From contig NZ_AP019846.1 in NCBI RefSeq assembly GCF_007990635.1, positions 1,612,001 through 1,676,000 on the forward strand: 64,000 nt of DNA, given 5' to 3'. Below are positions 32,102 through 41,806 of this stretch, in pieces. Numbering within the stretch: position 1 is the first letter of the stretch; every line of letters begins with the position of its first letter. The position numbers were made by a program, and so were the translations under genes. The notes beneath the pieces are model-generated. The model worked only from the letters and a program-made list of their open reading frames with translations. It was not told the DNA's origin and made no database searches. This stretch comes from Leptotrichia hongkongensis. GTDB taxonomy: Bacteria > Fusobacteriota > Fusobacteriia > Fusobacteriales > Leptotrichiaceae.

Positions 32102-33463
32102 TTAGCAAAGTGTTTCTTCCACTTTTTTACTTAATTCTGCTACGTATTTATCAACAATTTTTTGACTTTCTGCTTCAACCATTACTCTTATAAGTGATTC
32201 TGTTCCAGAAGCTCTTACTAAAATTCTACCTTTTCCAGCAATTTCTTTTTCCTTTGCCTTTATGAAATCGATTAATTCCTTATTTGTTTCCCAAGTTGCT
32301 TTCTTCTCTTTTGCAACAAAGATATTTTTAGAATCTTGAGGCCATAATTTTATTCCTTTTACAAGTTCATGCAACGTTTTTCCGCTTTCTAAAATAGCTG
32401 CAACAAGTTGAATTGACGATAGCACTCCATCTCCAGTCGTGTTGTAGTCAAGCATTAAAATATGCCCAGACTGCTCTCCGCCAATATTTAGTCCATATTC
32501 TTTCATTTTCTCAAGAACATATCTATCTCCAACATTTGCACGAATTAATCCAATTCCTTTTTCATCCAGATATTTTTCAAATCCCATATTGCTAAGAACA
32601 GTTGTCACGACCTTATTATCGTTCAAAAGTCCTCTCTTTTGCATATATTCTGCAATAATCGCAATAATCAGGTCTCCATTTATAATTGCACCTGTATTGT
32701 CAACAGCAATCAATCTGTCAGCATCACCATCATAAGCAAGTCCTAAATCAGCCTTATAAACTTTTACTACATCTTGAAGAAGTTCTGGATGAGTAGATCC
32801 GCAATTAACATTAATATTTTTCCCATTTGGAATATTATTAATTACAACAACATCTGCTCCCAAGGCTTGAAAAACTTTTGGAGCAATTCTATATGCTGCA
32901 CCATTTCCTGTATCAATTACAATTCGCAATTTTGAAAAATTAGTTTTTACAGTAGAAGTTAGATAATCTAAATAAATTCTCATGTCATCTTCCACGTATT
33001 TAAATGTTCCTAAATCATCTCCTGGCACTTGATGTTTTAAAAGTTCTTCCTTTTTTTCCATTAATTTTTCTAATTCCTCTTCAACTGAATCAGGTAATTT
33101 ATAACCATTTTGACTAAATATTTTTATTCCGTTATCCTTTACAGGATTATGTGAAGCAGAAATCATAATTCCCGCATCAGCCTTTAATTTTCTAGTCAGA
33201 TAGCAAACTCCTGGAGTAGGCAATACTCCTACAAAATCAATATTTACTCCCATAGAATTTAGTCCTGCTGTCAGAGCTGAACGAATCATATAACCTGAAA
33301 TTCTTGTATCAGTTCCAAGAATAATTTTTGGCTTTCCAGCTTTTTTTCTATGCTTTTTCAAATAATATCCAAGAGCCAGTCCTAGACGTGTTACTAAGTC
33401 GATTGTTAAGTCTTTATTGGCTTCTCCTCTCATTCCATCAGTTCCAAAATATTTTCTAGTCAT
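32102..33463 (-). CDS. glmM: Phosphoglucosamine mutase
   Basis: The product (453 residues) interconverts glucosamine-6-phosphate and glucosamine-1-phosphate on the path to UDP-GlcNAc. It has the N-terminal KYFGTDGMRGEAN, phosphoserine loop ISASHNP (101-107), metal-binding DGDADR and the C-terminal RASGTESLIRVMVE. The stop-start junction with the histidine kinase gene is a one-base overlap, so glmM is in a regulator-kinase-glmM operon. Confidence 0.96.
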   Translation of the reverse strand: MTRKYFGTDGMRGEANKDLTIDLVTRLGLALGYYLKKHRKKAGKPKIILGTDTRISGYMIRSALTAGLNSMGVNIDFVGVLPTPGVCYLTRKLKADAGIMISASHNPVKDNGIKIFSQNGYKLPDSVEEELEKLMEKKEELLKHQVPGDDLGTFKYVEDDMRIYLDYLTSTVKTNFSKLRIVIDTGNGAAYRIAPKVFQALGADVVVINNIPNGKNINVNCGSTHPELLQDVVKVYKADLGLAYDGDADRLIAVDNTGAIINGDLIIAIIAEYMQKRGLLNDNKVVTTVLSNMGFEKYLDEKGIGLIRANVGDRYVLEKMKEYGLNIGGEQSGHILMLDYNTTGDGVLSSIQLVAAILESGKTLHELVKGIKLWPQDSKNIFVAKEKKATWETNKELIDFIKAKEKEIAGKGRILVRASGTESLIRVMVEAESQKIVDKYVAELSKKVEETLC

Positions 33464-35064
33464 TATTTTCCCTTTCTATTTTTTCTTTTTTTATGTTTAT
33501 GTTCTTTTTCTTTTTTCAAAAAGCTAAATACCGCTCTTTTCTTTTCTGTTCTTTCCTTTTTTACATTCTTATCATTTTCTTCTGCTGCTTTTACTATATT
33601 TTCTCCAATTGGAAGTACAATTGAAATTTCCGTTCCCTCATTCATTTTAGATTCTATCTCAATTTTTCCATTGTGAATTTCTACAATCCGTTTTACTATC
33701 GCAAGTCCAAGCCCAGTTCCACCAGTTGCCTTTGTTCTCGATAAGTCAACTCTATAAAATCTATCAAAAATTCTTTTTGCATCCTCGTCGGAAATTCCGA
33801 CTCCTTCATCTCTTATTGAAATCCGTCCAAATCCATCTTTAATAACTGATTTAATATAAATATTTGTATGTGGTTCTGAATATTTTGTAGCATTTTCAAT
33901 TAAGGCTCTGATTGCTTGCTGAAGCAAGGTTTCATCTCCTTTAATCTTATAATTTTCTCCCATCTCAAGATGAAAATTATGCGTTTTATTAGAAACTACA
34001 GTGTCAGAATGAATTTGATGAATCATTTCATTTGCGTCAATGTCTACAAATTTTGTATTAATTTTTGTGATTTCACCTTTTGCTAAGAATAGGAGCTTTT
34101 GTATTAAATTACGCATATTATCTGTTTCACTAATTATTGAATCTATCGACTCCACAAATATATCAATATCTGACATCCCACGTTTTCGTATAATCTCTGC
34201 ATATCCCTTTATAATCGCAAGCGGAGTACGCAATTCATGTGAAGCATCGGATACAAATTTTGTCTGATTTTCAAATGAAGTCTCCAGCCTATCCAGCATT
34301 TCATTTATAATAAGTGTCAAATTTTGCAGTTCATCTTCCTCTTTTGGTATTTCTATTCTTTTACTCAAATCATCTGTTGAAATACTTTTTGCCGTTTTTA
34401 TTACGTTATTAATTGGCTTTAAAATTCTTCTGCTCATTATTTTAGATACAATAATCGTTATAACAACACCAATTATCGTAAATAAAATAACAAGGTATTC
34501 TAATCTTTTATAAATTTGATTTTCCTGCGTTACATTTTTTAAAGTATAAATATTAAATTTATAATTTTTTATTTCTCTGCTCACTTTAAAGACAAAATAT
34601 TTATTTTTTTCAATATTTATTATTTTACCTTCTGAATTATTATCTTCCAGATTAAAGCCTTCGAGCAAGTTAATCATTTTTTCGTTAGTCATTGAGGCTT
34701 CTTCGGTATCAGTGTCTCCAAGTGTATTAATTGGAATTACAGAATCTTTATTTTGTTTTATTTCCAGTACATACAAATAGTTGTCTTCTCCAGGGTTAAA
34801 TGGTTTTACGTGAATAACCTTTTTCCCCTCAACAACTTCAGGATTAAAGTCAAGTGTAAGCACATTTGTCTTATCAGAAAAAATTCCAACTTTATCCAAA
34901 AAACTGTTTATTTCTTCCATTTTACTACTTGCAGAAATTTCAAGCACTTTATTTGACTGCCTTTGCAGTGAATAAACAAGAATAATATTAGAAACTAATA
35001 TTAATACCAAAAATAGAAGAGCGTAATTTGCTGAAATACGATCTTCTAATTTTAAATTTTTCAT
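33463..35064 (-). CDS. HAMP-domain sensor histidine kinase
   Basis: The 533-residue product has a membrane helix at about 12-32, an extracytoplasmic domain to about 185, a second helix at about 190-207, HAMP at 208-262, and HisKA with phospho-acceptor H276 in SDASHELRTPL. The HATPase domain carries ENATKYS, DEGVGI and GGTGLGLAIVK. The tail is lysine- and arginine-rich. It lies ten bases after the response regulator gene and overlaps glmM, so the signal may concern the cell envelope (inference). Confidence 0.93.
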   Translation of the reverse strand: MKNLKLEDRISANYALLFLVLILVSNIILVYSLQRQSNKVLEISASSKMEEINSFLDKVGIFSDKTNVLTLDFNPEVVEGKKVIHVKPFNPGEDNYLYVLEIKQNKDSVIPINTLGDTDTEEASMTNEKMINLLEGFNLEDNNSEGKIINIEKNKYFVFKVSREIKNYKFNIYTLKNVTQENQIYKRLEYLVILFTIIGVVITIIVSKIMSRRILKPINNVIKTAKSISTDDLSKRIEIPKEEDELQNLTLIINEMLDRLETSFENQTKFVSDASHELRTPLAIIKGYAEIIRKRGMSDIDIFVESIDSIISETDNMRNLIQKLLFLAKGEITKINTKFVDIDANEMIHQIHSDTVVSNKTHNFHLEMGENYKIKGDETLLQQAIRALIENATKYSEPHTNIYIKSVIKDGFGRISIRDEGVGISDEDAKRIFDRFYRVDLSRTKATGGTGLGLAIVKRIVEIHNGKIEIESKMNEGTEISIVLPIGENIVKAAEENDKNVKKERTEKKRAVFSFLKKEKEHKHKKRKNRKGK

Positions 35065-35074
35065 TCTTTACTCC

Positions 35075-35755
35075 TTATTTAAAAATAAATCCAATTCCTC
35101 TTACAGTCTGAATAAATTTTCTCTCATAAGGTCTGTCAATTTTATCTCTTAAATATTTAATATACAAATCAAGAATATTATCATTTCCAATATAATCAAA
35201 TCCCCAAACTTCTTCCAAGATTTTATCTCTTGATAAAACAATTCCTTTATTTAATACTAAAAAGTCAAGAAGTTCAAATTCTCTTTTTGATAATTGAATC
35301 AAATTTTTCCCATAATCTCTGAACACTTCGTAAGTTGAATAGTTAATTGTCAAATCTTCAAATTCAAATACACCTTTGTGAACGACAGATTTTTTAGTTC
35401 TTCTAAGAAGAGCTTTTATTCTTGCAAGCAATTCTTCATTTGAAAACGGTTTTGTCATATAGTCATCTGCTCCGTAGTCAAATCCAACTACTTTGTCACT
35501 AATTTCATCTTTTGCAGTAAGCATAATGATAGGTACTTGTGAAGTTTCCCTTATTCTTTTACACACTTCCATTCCACTCATCTTAGGAAGCATAACGTCT
35601 AGTAAGATGATGTCATACGAACCATATTTTGCCATATTTAGCCCTTCTTTACCATCGTATGCAAAAAACACATCAAATCCTTCAAATTTTAATTCTATTT
35701 CTAATAATCTTGAAATTTTAGGATCATCTTCAATTACTAATATTTTTTCTCTCAT
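35075..35755 (-). CDS. OmpR/PhoB-family response regulator
   Basis: The product is about 226 residues. The receiver has D10-D11, phospho-acceptor D53 in LLDVMLP and KPFSNEEL; the C-terminal winged helix ends TVRGIGFIFK. The ATG at 35755 is preferred: the earlier GTG at 35767 overlaps the GTGGAG ribosome site. It is paired with the kinase encoded directly downstream. The 226-bp gap upstream of it is AT-rich without a clear promoter. Confidence 0.93.
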   Translation of the reverse strand: MREKILVIEDDPKISRLLEIELKFEGFDVFFAYDGKEGLNMAKYGSYDIILLDVMLPKMSGMEVCKRIRETSQVPIIMLTAKDEISDKVVGFDYGADDYMTKPFSNEELLARIKALLRRTKKSVVHKGVFEFEDLTINYSTYEVFRDYGKNLIQLSKREFELLDFLVLNKGIVLSRDKILEEVWGFDYIGNDNILDLYIKYLRDKIDRPYERKFIQTVRGIGFIFK

Positions 35756-35993
35756 AATTATCTCCACTTCTATTTTTCTTTAAAATTTTTATTTCTCCAA
35801 AATTTTTATTCCTAAAAATAAAAAGTTATTTGGATATAGATAATTATAACTCATTTTTTGATTTGTATAGTTTTTATCTTTTTTTAAATAATTTTCAATG
35901 AATAAATAGTTTATTAAAGATTAAAAAATACTATCTTTTATTTTCAATGCTTTTTATTTGTTAAAATTTAAATTAAATTATAATTTATTTAAA

Positions 35994-37262
35994 TTAAAAA
36001 TCTTCAGTATCCATATCGCTATCCGATTGTCCTTCAGGCAGTTTAATTCTAATTAAATCCATCGGTCCCATTTCCACATCAGTCTCAATAATAGCGATTG
36101 TATTTGGATTTACATATTCTTGAAATTCGTTATTTTTTGTGTTTAAAAAGTTTTCTACTTTGAATTTAACAGCATCTCCGATTGGACGTACCAATTCCAA
36201 AGTTTCAGTTGCATAAACTTTATTTCTTATCTGAATTTTATATTTATTTGTATCAACTTTTTCAAGTACATTTGCAACAAGTCTATATGTTTGGCTATAA
36301 GAAAGTCCTGTTTCATAATTTTGATCTTTTTCAGAAGTAGGCCCTAAATAAAATCCATTTGAATATTGTCTATGGCTGATTGTTTTAAGTTCCTTCAGCC
36401 AGTCTGGATCATATTTGTAATTTCCTGAATAATAATTATCCAATGCTCTTTTATATTGTTTTACTACAGTTGAATTATAGTAGATACTTTTCATTCTTCC
36501 TTCAATTTTTAATGAATCTACTCCTGTTTCAATTACTTTATCAATAAATTCAATAGAACACAAGTCTTTAGCATTGAACATATATGTTCCTTCTTCATTT
36601 TCAACAATGTCATGAGCTCCAGTTTCTTCATGACCTTCTGCAATCACTTTATAGTTCCAACGGCAGTCCTGTGCACAAATTCCACGATTTGCATCACGGT
36701 TTGTAAAATAGTTACTTAGTAAGCATCTTCCCGAGTAAGCCATACACATTGCTCCGTGAATAAATACTTCTATTTCCACATCTGGTACTTTTTCACGAAT
36801 TGTTTTTATTTCTTTTAGAGACATTTCTCTAGCTAGAATAACTCTTTTTGCTCCTAAATCCTTCCAAGTTTTCACACTCATCCAGTTTGTATTGTTTGCC
36901 TGTGTACTTACATGAATTTTAAGATTTGGAGCGTGTTCTCTTACTGTCTGGAATACTCCAAGATCAGCTACGATTACAGCATCTACGCCAAATTCATCCA
37001 ATTTTTTTATAAATCTTGGTAAATAGTCAATTTCTGTATTGTGTGCAAAAATATTTAATGTAACATATATTTTTTTACCTAAACTATGAACATAATCTAC
37101 AGCTTCCTTTAATTCCTTATTTTTAAAGTTTGAAGACATTCCTCTCAAATTAAATGAACTTCCTCCAACAAAACATGCATCAGCCCCAAAGTGAAATGCT
37201 GTCTTTAATTTTTCCATATTTCCTGCTGGTGCTAGTAATTCTACCCTTTTTCTGTTTTCCAT
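35994..37262 (-). CDS. Peptidase U32 family protein
   Basis: The product (422 residues) begins RVELLAPAGNMEKLKTAFHFGADACFVGG and contains EVFIHGAMCMAYSGRCLLSN followed by the cysteine-rich GICAQDCRW, the U32 signature. Recent work links U32 proteins to RNA modification (RlhA, TrhP) as well as proteolysis; this one's substrate is unknown. It follows dnaB after 42 bases on the same strand. Confidence 0.93.
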   Translation of the reverse strand: MENRKRVELLAPAGNMEKLKTAFHFGADACFVGGSSFNLRGMSSNFKNKELKEAVDYVHSLGKKIYVTLNIFAHNTEIDYLPRFIKKLDEFGVDAVIVADLGVFQTVREHAPNLKIHVSTQANNTNWMSVKTWKDLGAKRVILAREMSLKEIKTIREKVPDVEIEVFIHGAMCMAYSGRCLLSNYFTNRDANRGICAQDCRWNYKVIAEGHEETGAHDIVENEEGTYMFNAKDLCSIEFIDKVIETGVDSLKIEGRMKSIYYNSTVVKQYKRALDNYYSGNYKYDPDWLKELKTISHRQYSNGFYLGPTSEKDQNYETGLSYSQTYRLVANVLEKVDTNKYKIQIRNKVYATETLELVRPIGDAVKFKVENFLNTKNNEFQEYVNPNTIAIIETDVEMGPMDLIRIKLPEGQSDSDMDTEDF

Positions 37263-37304
37263 TTTCTATTTTATCTCCTTTAAATTTATTTTTACTTAAA
37301 ATTA

Positions 37305-38741
37305 TTATTGCGGCAATGGTGCAAATTCATCATCTACCACATTTACAAATTGCTGATAGCTTGGTCTAAATCCAAGTTCTATCGTTCCAGTAGGTCCACT
37401 TCTATGTTTTCCTATTATTAATTCGACTTTTTCTAATTTATTGTCATCATCTTTTGGTTCCGGTTTTGGTTTTTCCACATACTGTTGTGGAATATTCAGA
37501 TTATTTACTTCCTGAGCAGTGTCCTTGTGATAATATTCTTCACGGTATAAAAACATTACCATATCCGCATCCTGCTCAATTGCCCCTGATTCCCTTAAAT
37601 CTGACAAAATCGGTCTTTTATCGACTCTCTGCTCCACTCCACGTGATAATTGCGATAACGTTACAATCGGTATATTCAGTTCTTTTGCAAGTATTTTTAA
37701 CGATCGTGAAATTTCAGATATTTCCTGTTCCCTGCTTTTTCTTGAATTTTCAGAAGGACTAATTAACTGTAGATAGTCAATTAACATAAAGTCCAGTTTA
37801 CCTTCAGACTTAAGTCTTCTTGCAGTTGCCTTTATTTCCAGCATTGTTACACTTGAAGAATCCGAAATATAAATTGGCATTTCAGAAAGCCGTCCAAGAC
37901 CATTTCCTAAATTTATCATTTCCTCTGAAGATAAAGTACTGTCTTTTAAGGCTTTTAATCTTACTTTTGCCTCACTTGCTACAAGCCTGTCAAATAATTG
38001 CTCATTTCCCATTTCTAAACTGTATATAAGCACACTTTTACCTTGTCTTGCAACATTTATTGCAAGATTTAATGCAAATGCAGTTTTTCCCATTGCAGGA
38101 CGTGCTGCAAGAATCAAAAGATCCGAGCCATGAAAGCCGCTTGTTATACTGTCATATCTCTCAAATCCCGAAGAAATACCAGTTATTTTACCTTTATTAT
38201 CTGTATAATTATCCATTTGGGTTATCTTACCTTGAACTAATTCATACAGAGGTACAATATCTTTTTTCTGCTTAGATTCTGCAACTTTAAAAATCATACT
38301 TTCTGACTTATCAAGCATTGTGTCAACTTCATCATACCCTCGCATAGCCATTTTTACAATTTTTTCACCAATATCTATTAACTGACGCTGTACAGACTTA
38401 TCTTTTATAATCTGAGCATAATTAACAGCATTCGCAGCAGTAGGCACAACTTCTGTCAAGTCGTAAATAATATCCTCTCCGCCAATTTCATCTATCAGTT
38501 CCTGTTTTTTTAGAGATTCTATTATTAGAAGCACATCAATTATTTTACCCGTATTATAAGCTTTTATCATCTCAGAAAAAATCAGCTTATAGTTATTTTT
38601 GTAAAAATCTTCCACCGTTACAATATCAACAATGTCACCTATAACATTGGGATTTATAAAGACAGAGCCAAGAAGTGCCTCTTCAGCTTCTATACTGTAA
38701 GGTTTGCTATTTTCCTCATCTTCCAGATCATATAATCCCAT
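37305..38741 (-). CDS. dnaB: Replicative DNA helicase DnaB
   Basis: The product (478 residues) is the hexameric helicase of the replication fork. The N-terminal domain starts PYSIEAEEALLGSVF; the RecA-like ATPase has Walker A ARPAMGKTAFAL, Walker B FMLIDYLQL and LSQLSRGVEQR. There is no sign of an intein. It is encoded downstream of rplI, a common bacterial order. No dnaC-type loader gene is adjacent. Confidence 0.96.
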   Translation of the reverse strand: MGLYDLEDEENSKPYSIEAEEALLGSVFINPNVIGDIVDIVTVEDFYKNNYKLIFSEMIKAYNTGKIIDVLLIIESLKKQELIDEIGGEDIIYDLTEVVPTAANAVNYAQIIKDKSVQRQLIDIGEKIVKMAMRGYDEVDTMLDKSESMIFKVAESKQKKDIVPLYELVQGKITQMDNYTDNKGKITGISSGFERYDSITSGFHGSDLLILAARPAMGKTAFALNLAINVARQGKSVLIYSLEMGNEQLFDRLVASEAKVRLKALKDSTLSSEEMINLGNGLGRLSEMPIYISDSSSVTMLEIKATARRLKSEGKLDFMLIDYLQLISPSENSRKSREQEISEISRSLKILAKELNIPIVTLSQLSRGVEQRVDKRPILSDLRESGAIEQDADMVMFLYREEYYHKDTAQEVNNLNIPQQYVEKPKPEPKDDDNKLEKVELIIGKHRSGPTGTIELGFRPSYQQFVNVVDDEFAPLPQ

Positions 38742-38847
38742 TTTTAAAATTTCTCACTTTCTATTTTCTATAAAAATACACTTTAAAAATCAAAATTAAA
38801 ACATACAGCACTTTAATATATTTGATAATCTCATATCTTTTTTAAAA

Positions 38848-39300
38848 TTATTTTGCTTCAACTCTAACTTTTAAATTTGCCTTAACTTCAGAATGAAGTT
38901 TTAATTCTACATTGTGTAATCCAATTTCTTTAACTTTTGAGCTGGCAGATACTTTCTTTTTATCAATTTCAACATTCAGCTGTTCTTTCAAAGCCTCTAC
39001 AATTTCCTTTGCCCCAATTGATCCAAATACTTTGTTATTTTCTCCAGCCTTCACTTTTAAGACAATTTCTTTTTCTGCCAAAAATTCTTTTAGTTCATTT
39101 GCGTTTTTTACATCTTTATCATGATTTTTCTGAATTTTTTCATTTTTTGCCTTCAATTTATTAATATTTTCAGGCGTTGCAAGTATTGCTTTGTTTTGAT
39201 TTAACAAAAAATTATTTGCATATCCATCCTTAACTTCTACTATCTCATCTTTTTTCCCAACACCTTTTATATTTTCTTTCAAAATAACTTTAATTTTCAT
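38848..39300 (-). CDS. rplI: Ribosomal protein L9
   Basis: The 150-residue product begins MKIKVILKENIKGVGKKDEIVEVKDGYANNFLLNQNKAI, the L9 N-terminal domain that binds 23S rRNA. A long connecting helix and the C-terminal domain follow. The ATG at 39300 is chosen over 39309 because AAGGAATG lies at the right distance. It precedes dnaB by 106 bases. Copy D of the 105-bp repeat lies 67 bases upstream. Confidence 0.95.
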   Translation of the reverse strand: MKIKVILKENIKGVGKKDEIVEVKDGYANNFLLNQNKAILATPENINKLKAKNEKIQKNHDKDVKNANELKEFLAEKEIVLKVKAGENNKVFGSIGAKEIVEALKEQLNVEIDKKKVSASSKVKEIGLHNVELKLHSEVKANLKVRVEAK

Positions 39301-39366
39301 ATTTATCATTCCTTTCCTTGCTAATAGCTTTATTGAATATGTTAAAATTTTTCTTATGTTTTAAAA

Positions 39367-39471
39367 TATACTCAAACCTACTTAAAATTAAATTACTAAA
39401 AATTATATAATTTTAGGGTTTGAGTAAAATAGTCATAACTTTTGAGTTTTGTTTTAAAGCAGTTTTACTTA
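39367..39471 (+). repeat. 105-bp dispersed repeat, copy D
   Basis: It begins TATACTCAAACC, contains AGGGTTTGAGTAAAATAGTC and TTTTGAGTTTTGTTTTAAAG, and ends GTTTTACTTA. Length is 105. It fills the gap between the dnaX stop (eight bases away) and rplI. Copy E lies in opposite orientation on the other side of dnaX. Confidence 0.85.
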
Positions 39472-39478
39472 TTTAAAA

Positions 39479-41044
39479 TTATTTTTTTTCTAAAATTTCT
39501 CCACCAAAAAATTTAATTGCATTTTGCATAAACTTGTCTTCTTCATTTTGTGAATTTTCACTTTCGAGAAAAGTATGAATCGTAATATCTGAATTACAAA
39601 TATGATTAATAACTTTTTCAATTTTGGCCTTTTTCTCTGGCAGTAAAATTTGTTCACTATGAAATTTCTGCTCCTTCGGAAATCTTATATGCAATACACC
39701 ATTTTCCACTCTATCTGGAAAACTTTCAATTACTAATGCTCCAAGCATCACACTTTCTTTTCTTATCCCCAGCAACACTTTTTCCCAATTTTTAGAAAAA
39801 ATTGAAATATCATAATCTTTTGTAGTACTTTCTGATTTTTGAGCTTTTTCCATATTTTCTTTTTCTTGGGTTTCAGCTGTAGAAGCCAAACTTGCTATTT
39901 TTGGATTTTTTGAAATTTGGCTTATAACTTTTTCATAAATATCGCTAGACACTTCTTTTATGTAATTTTTGTCAAAAGAAGAAACAGTTTCACTAGAATT
40001 TATACTTTGTGAATTATTTTTCTGATTTTTATAAAGTTCGTGAATCAGAACATAGCCAAGCAATCTTTTGTCTTCTTCATATTTAAACTCATTTAAAGTA
40101 AAAAAAATCGCACTTATTGCATCCAGCAGAAAATTTACTGGTAAGTCAGTCTTTTTCTTAAACTGCTCTTTCAGATAATATGAAAAATCTTTCAAAAAAG
40201 TTTCGATTATAAGTCCATCTTCCCAAATTTTATCAATAAAATCTACAAGTTTTTCTTTATCACTTTCTCGTATCAGATTTAAAAATTCTTCCAAAATTAC
40301 ATCAGGCACAACTCCCAAAGCATTTTGTGTCTTTGTAATATCAATTTCTTCATTGTTAAAATTTGATACAACTTGCTCAAAAATAGAAAAACTATCTCTT
40401 GCACTTCCTTCAGACTTACGATAAATTAAATCAAGACTTGCATCATCAATTGTAATATTTTCTTTTTCAGCCACATTTTTTAGCAATTTTTTTATATCTT
40501 CCTTGTCAATCGGCAAAAAATCATACCGCTGACATCTAGAAATAACTGTGTCTGGTATTTTATCAATCTCTGTTGTCGCAAGAATAAATATAACATGTGA
40601 CGGTGGTTCTTCTAATGTCTTCAAAAGTGCATTAAATGCCTCTTTTGTAAGCATATGAACCTCATCAATTATATATATTTTTTTTCTTCCTTTAACAGGC
40701 TGATAATTTATTTTTTCCTTCAGTTCCCTAATTTCATCAATCCCACGATTAGAAGCCGCATCAATTTCAATCATATCCATAGAAATCCCTTGAGAAATCT
40801 CACGGCAATTTTCACATTCCCCACAAGGATTATCTGTCACATCCTCACTATTTAAGCAATTCACACCTTTCGCAATAAGCCTTGCAATAGTCGTTTTTCC
40901 CACACCACGTGGCCCTGTAAATAAGTACGCATGTGACAGCTTATTTTCTCTTAGGGAATTTTTTATCGCCCGCAACACAAATTCCTGTCCTGCAATTTCA
41001 TCAAAATTTTGGGGCCGATATTTTCTATATAAAGTAATATTCAA
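39479..41044 (-). CDS. dnaX: DNA polymerase III subunit gamma/tau
   Basis: The product is about 521 residues. It has LYRKYRPQNFDEIAGQ, Walker A FTGPRGVGKTT, a zinc module with four cysteines (CLNS...CGECENC), DEVHMLTKEAFNALLKTLEEPP and a sensor arginine region VISRCQRYDF. It is the clamp-loader ATPase. The start is probably the TTG at 41044, eight bases after AGGGTGAG; a GTG at 41053 overlaps that site. I see no programmed-frameshift signal for a short gamma form. Confidence 0.94.
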   Translation of the reverse strand: MNITLYRKYRPQNFDEIAGQEFVLRAIKNSLRENKLSHAYLFTGPRGVGKTTIARLIAKGVNCLNSEDVTDNPCGECENCREISQGISMDMIEIDAASNRGIDEIRELKEKINYQPVKGRKKIYIIDEVHMLTKEAFNALLKTLEEPPSHVIFILATTEIDKIPDTVISRCQRYDFLPIDKEDIKKLLKNVAEKENITIDDASLDLIYRKSEGSARDSFSIFEQVVSNFNNEEIDITKTQNALGVVPDVILEEFLNLIRESDKEKLVDFIDKIWEDGLIIETFLKDFSYYLKEQFKKKTDLPVNFLLDAISAIFFTLNEFKYEEDKRLLGYVLIHELYKNQKNNSQSINSSETVSSFDKNYIKEVSSDIYEKVISQISKNPKIASLASTAETQEKENMEKAQKSESTTKDYDISIFSKNWEKVLLGIRKESVMLGALVIESFPDRVENGVLHIRFPKEQKFHSEQILLPEKKAKIEKVINHICNSDITIHTFLESENSQNEEDKFMQNAIKFFGGEILEKK

Positions 41045-41074
41045 TGTTCTCACCCTTTTTTATTGCTATTTGAT

Positions 41075-41103
41075 ATTATAACATTTTTAATATGATTTGT
41101 GAA
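41075..41103 (-). promoter_or_regulatory. dnaX promoter
   Basis: On the minus strand, TTCACA (41103-41098) and TATAAT (41080-41075) are separated by 17 bases, about 30 bases upstream of the start. Confidence 0.65.
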
Positions 41104-41217
41104 CTACTAGAAAATTTTCATATAAGTAATTTTGAATTTGATTTTTTAAATTTTTTATGTTAAAATTCTTTTAAGCAAAAGGAATAATTTAAATATAAAA
41201 ATATATTAGGAGGAGTT

Positions 41218-41578
41218 ATGAACAATAAAATAAGTGAACAAAAATCAATTGCTGGATTAAAAGCAAACGCAGCAGCTTTTCTTGTAAATTTAAGTTTTTA
41301 CATTAATTGGTGGATTAGTCATTCCAATTTTTGCATTAATTTTAGAAAGTGAAAACAATTTTGTTAGAACATATTCAAAACAAACATTAGCAATAACAGT
41401 TTTATTACTAGTATCATCATTGTTAAACTTTGTTATCGTCGTTGGGAATATTTTATTTGCTCTAATTTTTATCGTTTTAACTATTTTACAAATTATTGCA
41501 ACTGCTTCATCAATCTTGGAAAAAGAATTTAAAATTCCTTACATTGAAAAAATCACAAATTTATTATTTGTAGATTAA
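41218..41578 (+). pseudogene. DUF4870-like small membrane protein, frameshifted
   Basis: The ATG at 41218 follows AGGAGGAG and reads MNNKISEQKSIAGLKANAAAFLVNLSF, then hits stops. In the next frame it continues TLIGGLVIPIFALILESENNFVRTYSKQTLAI and two further hydrophobic segments to VD-stop at 41576-41578. Removing one T from the run of five near 41302 joins the two parts. The helix-loop with FVRTYSKQTL matches the DUF4870 pattern (FVRxHAKQSL). Intact length would be about 120 residues. Confidence 0.7.
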
Positions 41579-41594
41579 CTAAATATTCTGTCTT

Positions 41595-41640
41595 AAAAAT
41601 ACACCAGAGAAATAGCTATCTTAGGTGTATTTTTTATTTT
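41595..41640 (+). terminator. Terminator after the DUF4870-like gene
   Basis: AAAAATACACC and GGTGTATTTTT form a stem around an 18-base loop, followed by more Ts. Confidence 0.8.
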
Positions 41641-41673
41641 TGAAGTTCACAACTTATATTAAAAATGTTATAA

Positions 41674-41778
41674 TATAGTAAAACTTATTTAAAACCAAAC
41701 TCAAAAGCTATGACTATTTTACTCAAACTATAAATTTATATAATTTTAGCAGTTTAATTTAAAATAGGTTTGAGTATA
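41674..41778 (-). repeat. 105-bp dispersed repeat, copy E (inverted)
   Basis: The minus strand reads TATACTCAAACCTATTTTAA at one end and GTTTTACTATA-like sequence at the other, with GTTTGAGTAAAATAGTCATA inside. It sits immediately upstream of the methyltransferase ribosome site, so it may be transcribed or contribute promoter sequence. Confidence 0.85.
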
Positions 41779-41806
41779 TTATTAAAATAATGAAATGAGG
41801 AAAATA

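Noticed and set aside
37454-38275. Plus-strand frames opposite dnaB, and similar frames opposite dnaE, dnaX, nifS and DUF2207 genes
   Set aside because: They are antisense shadows of clearly recognised genes with biased composition and no ribosome sites.
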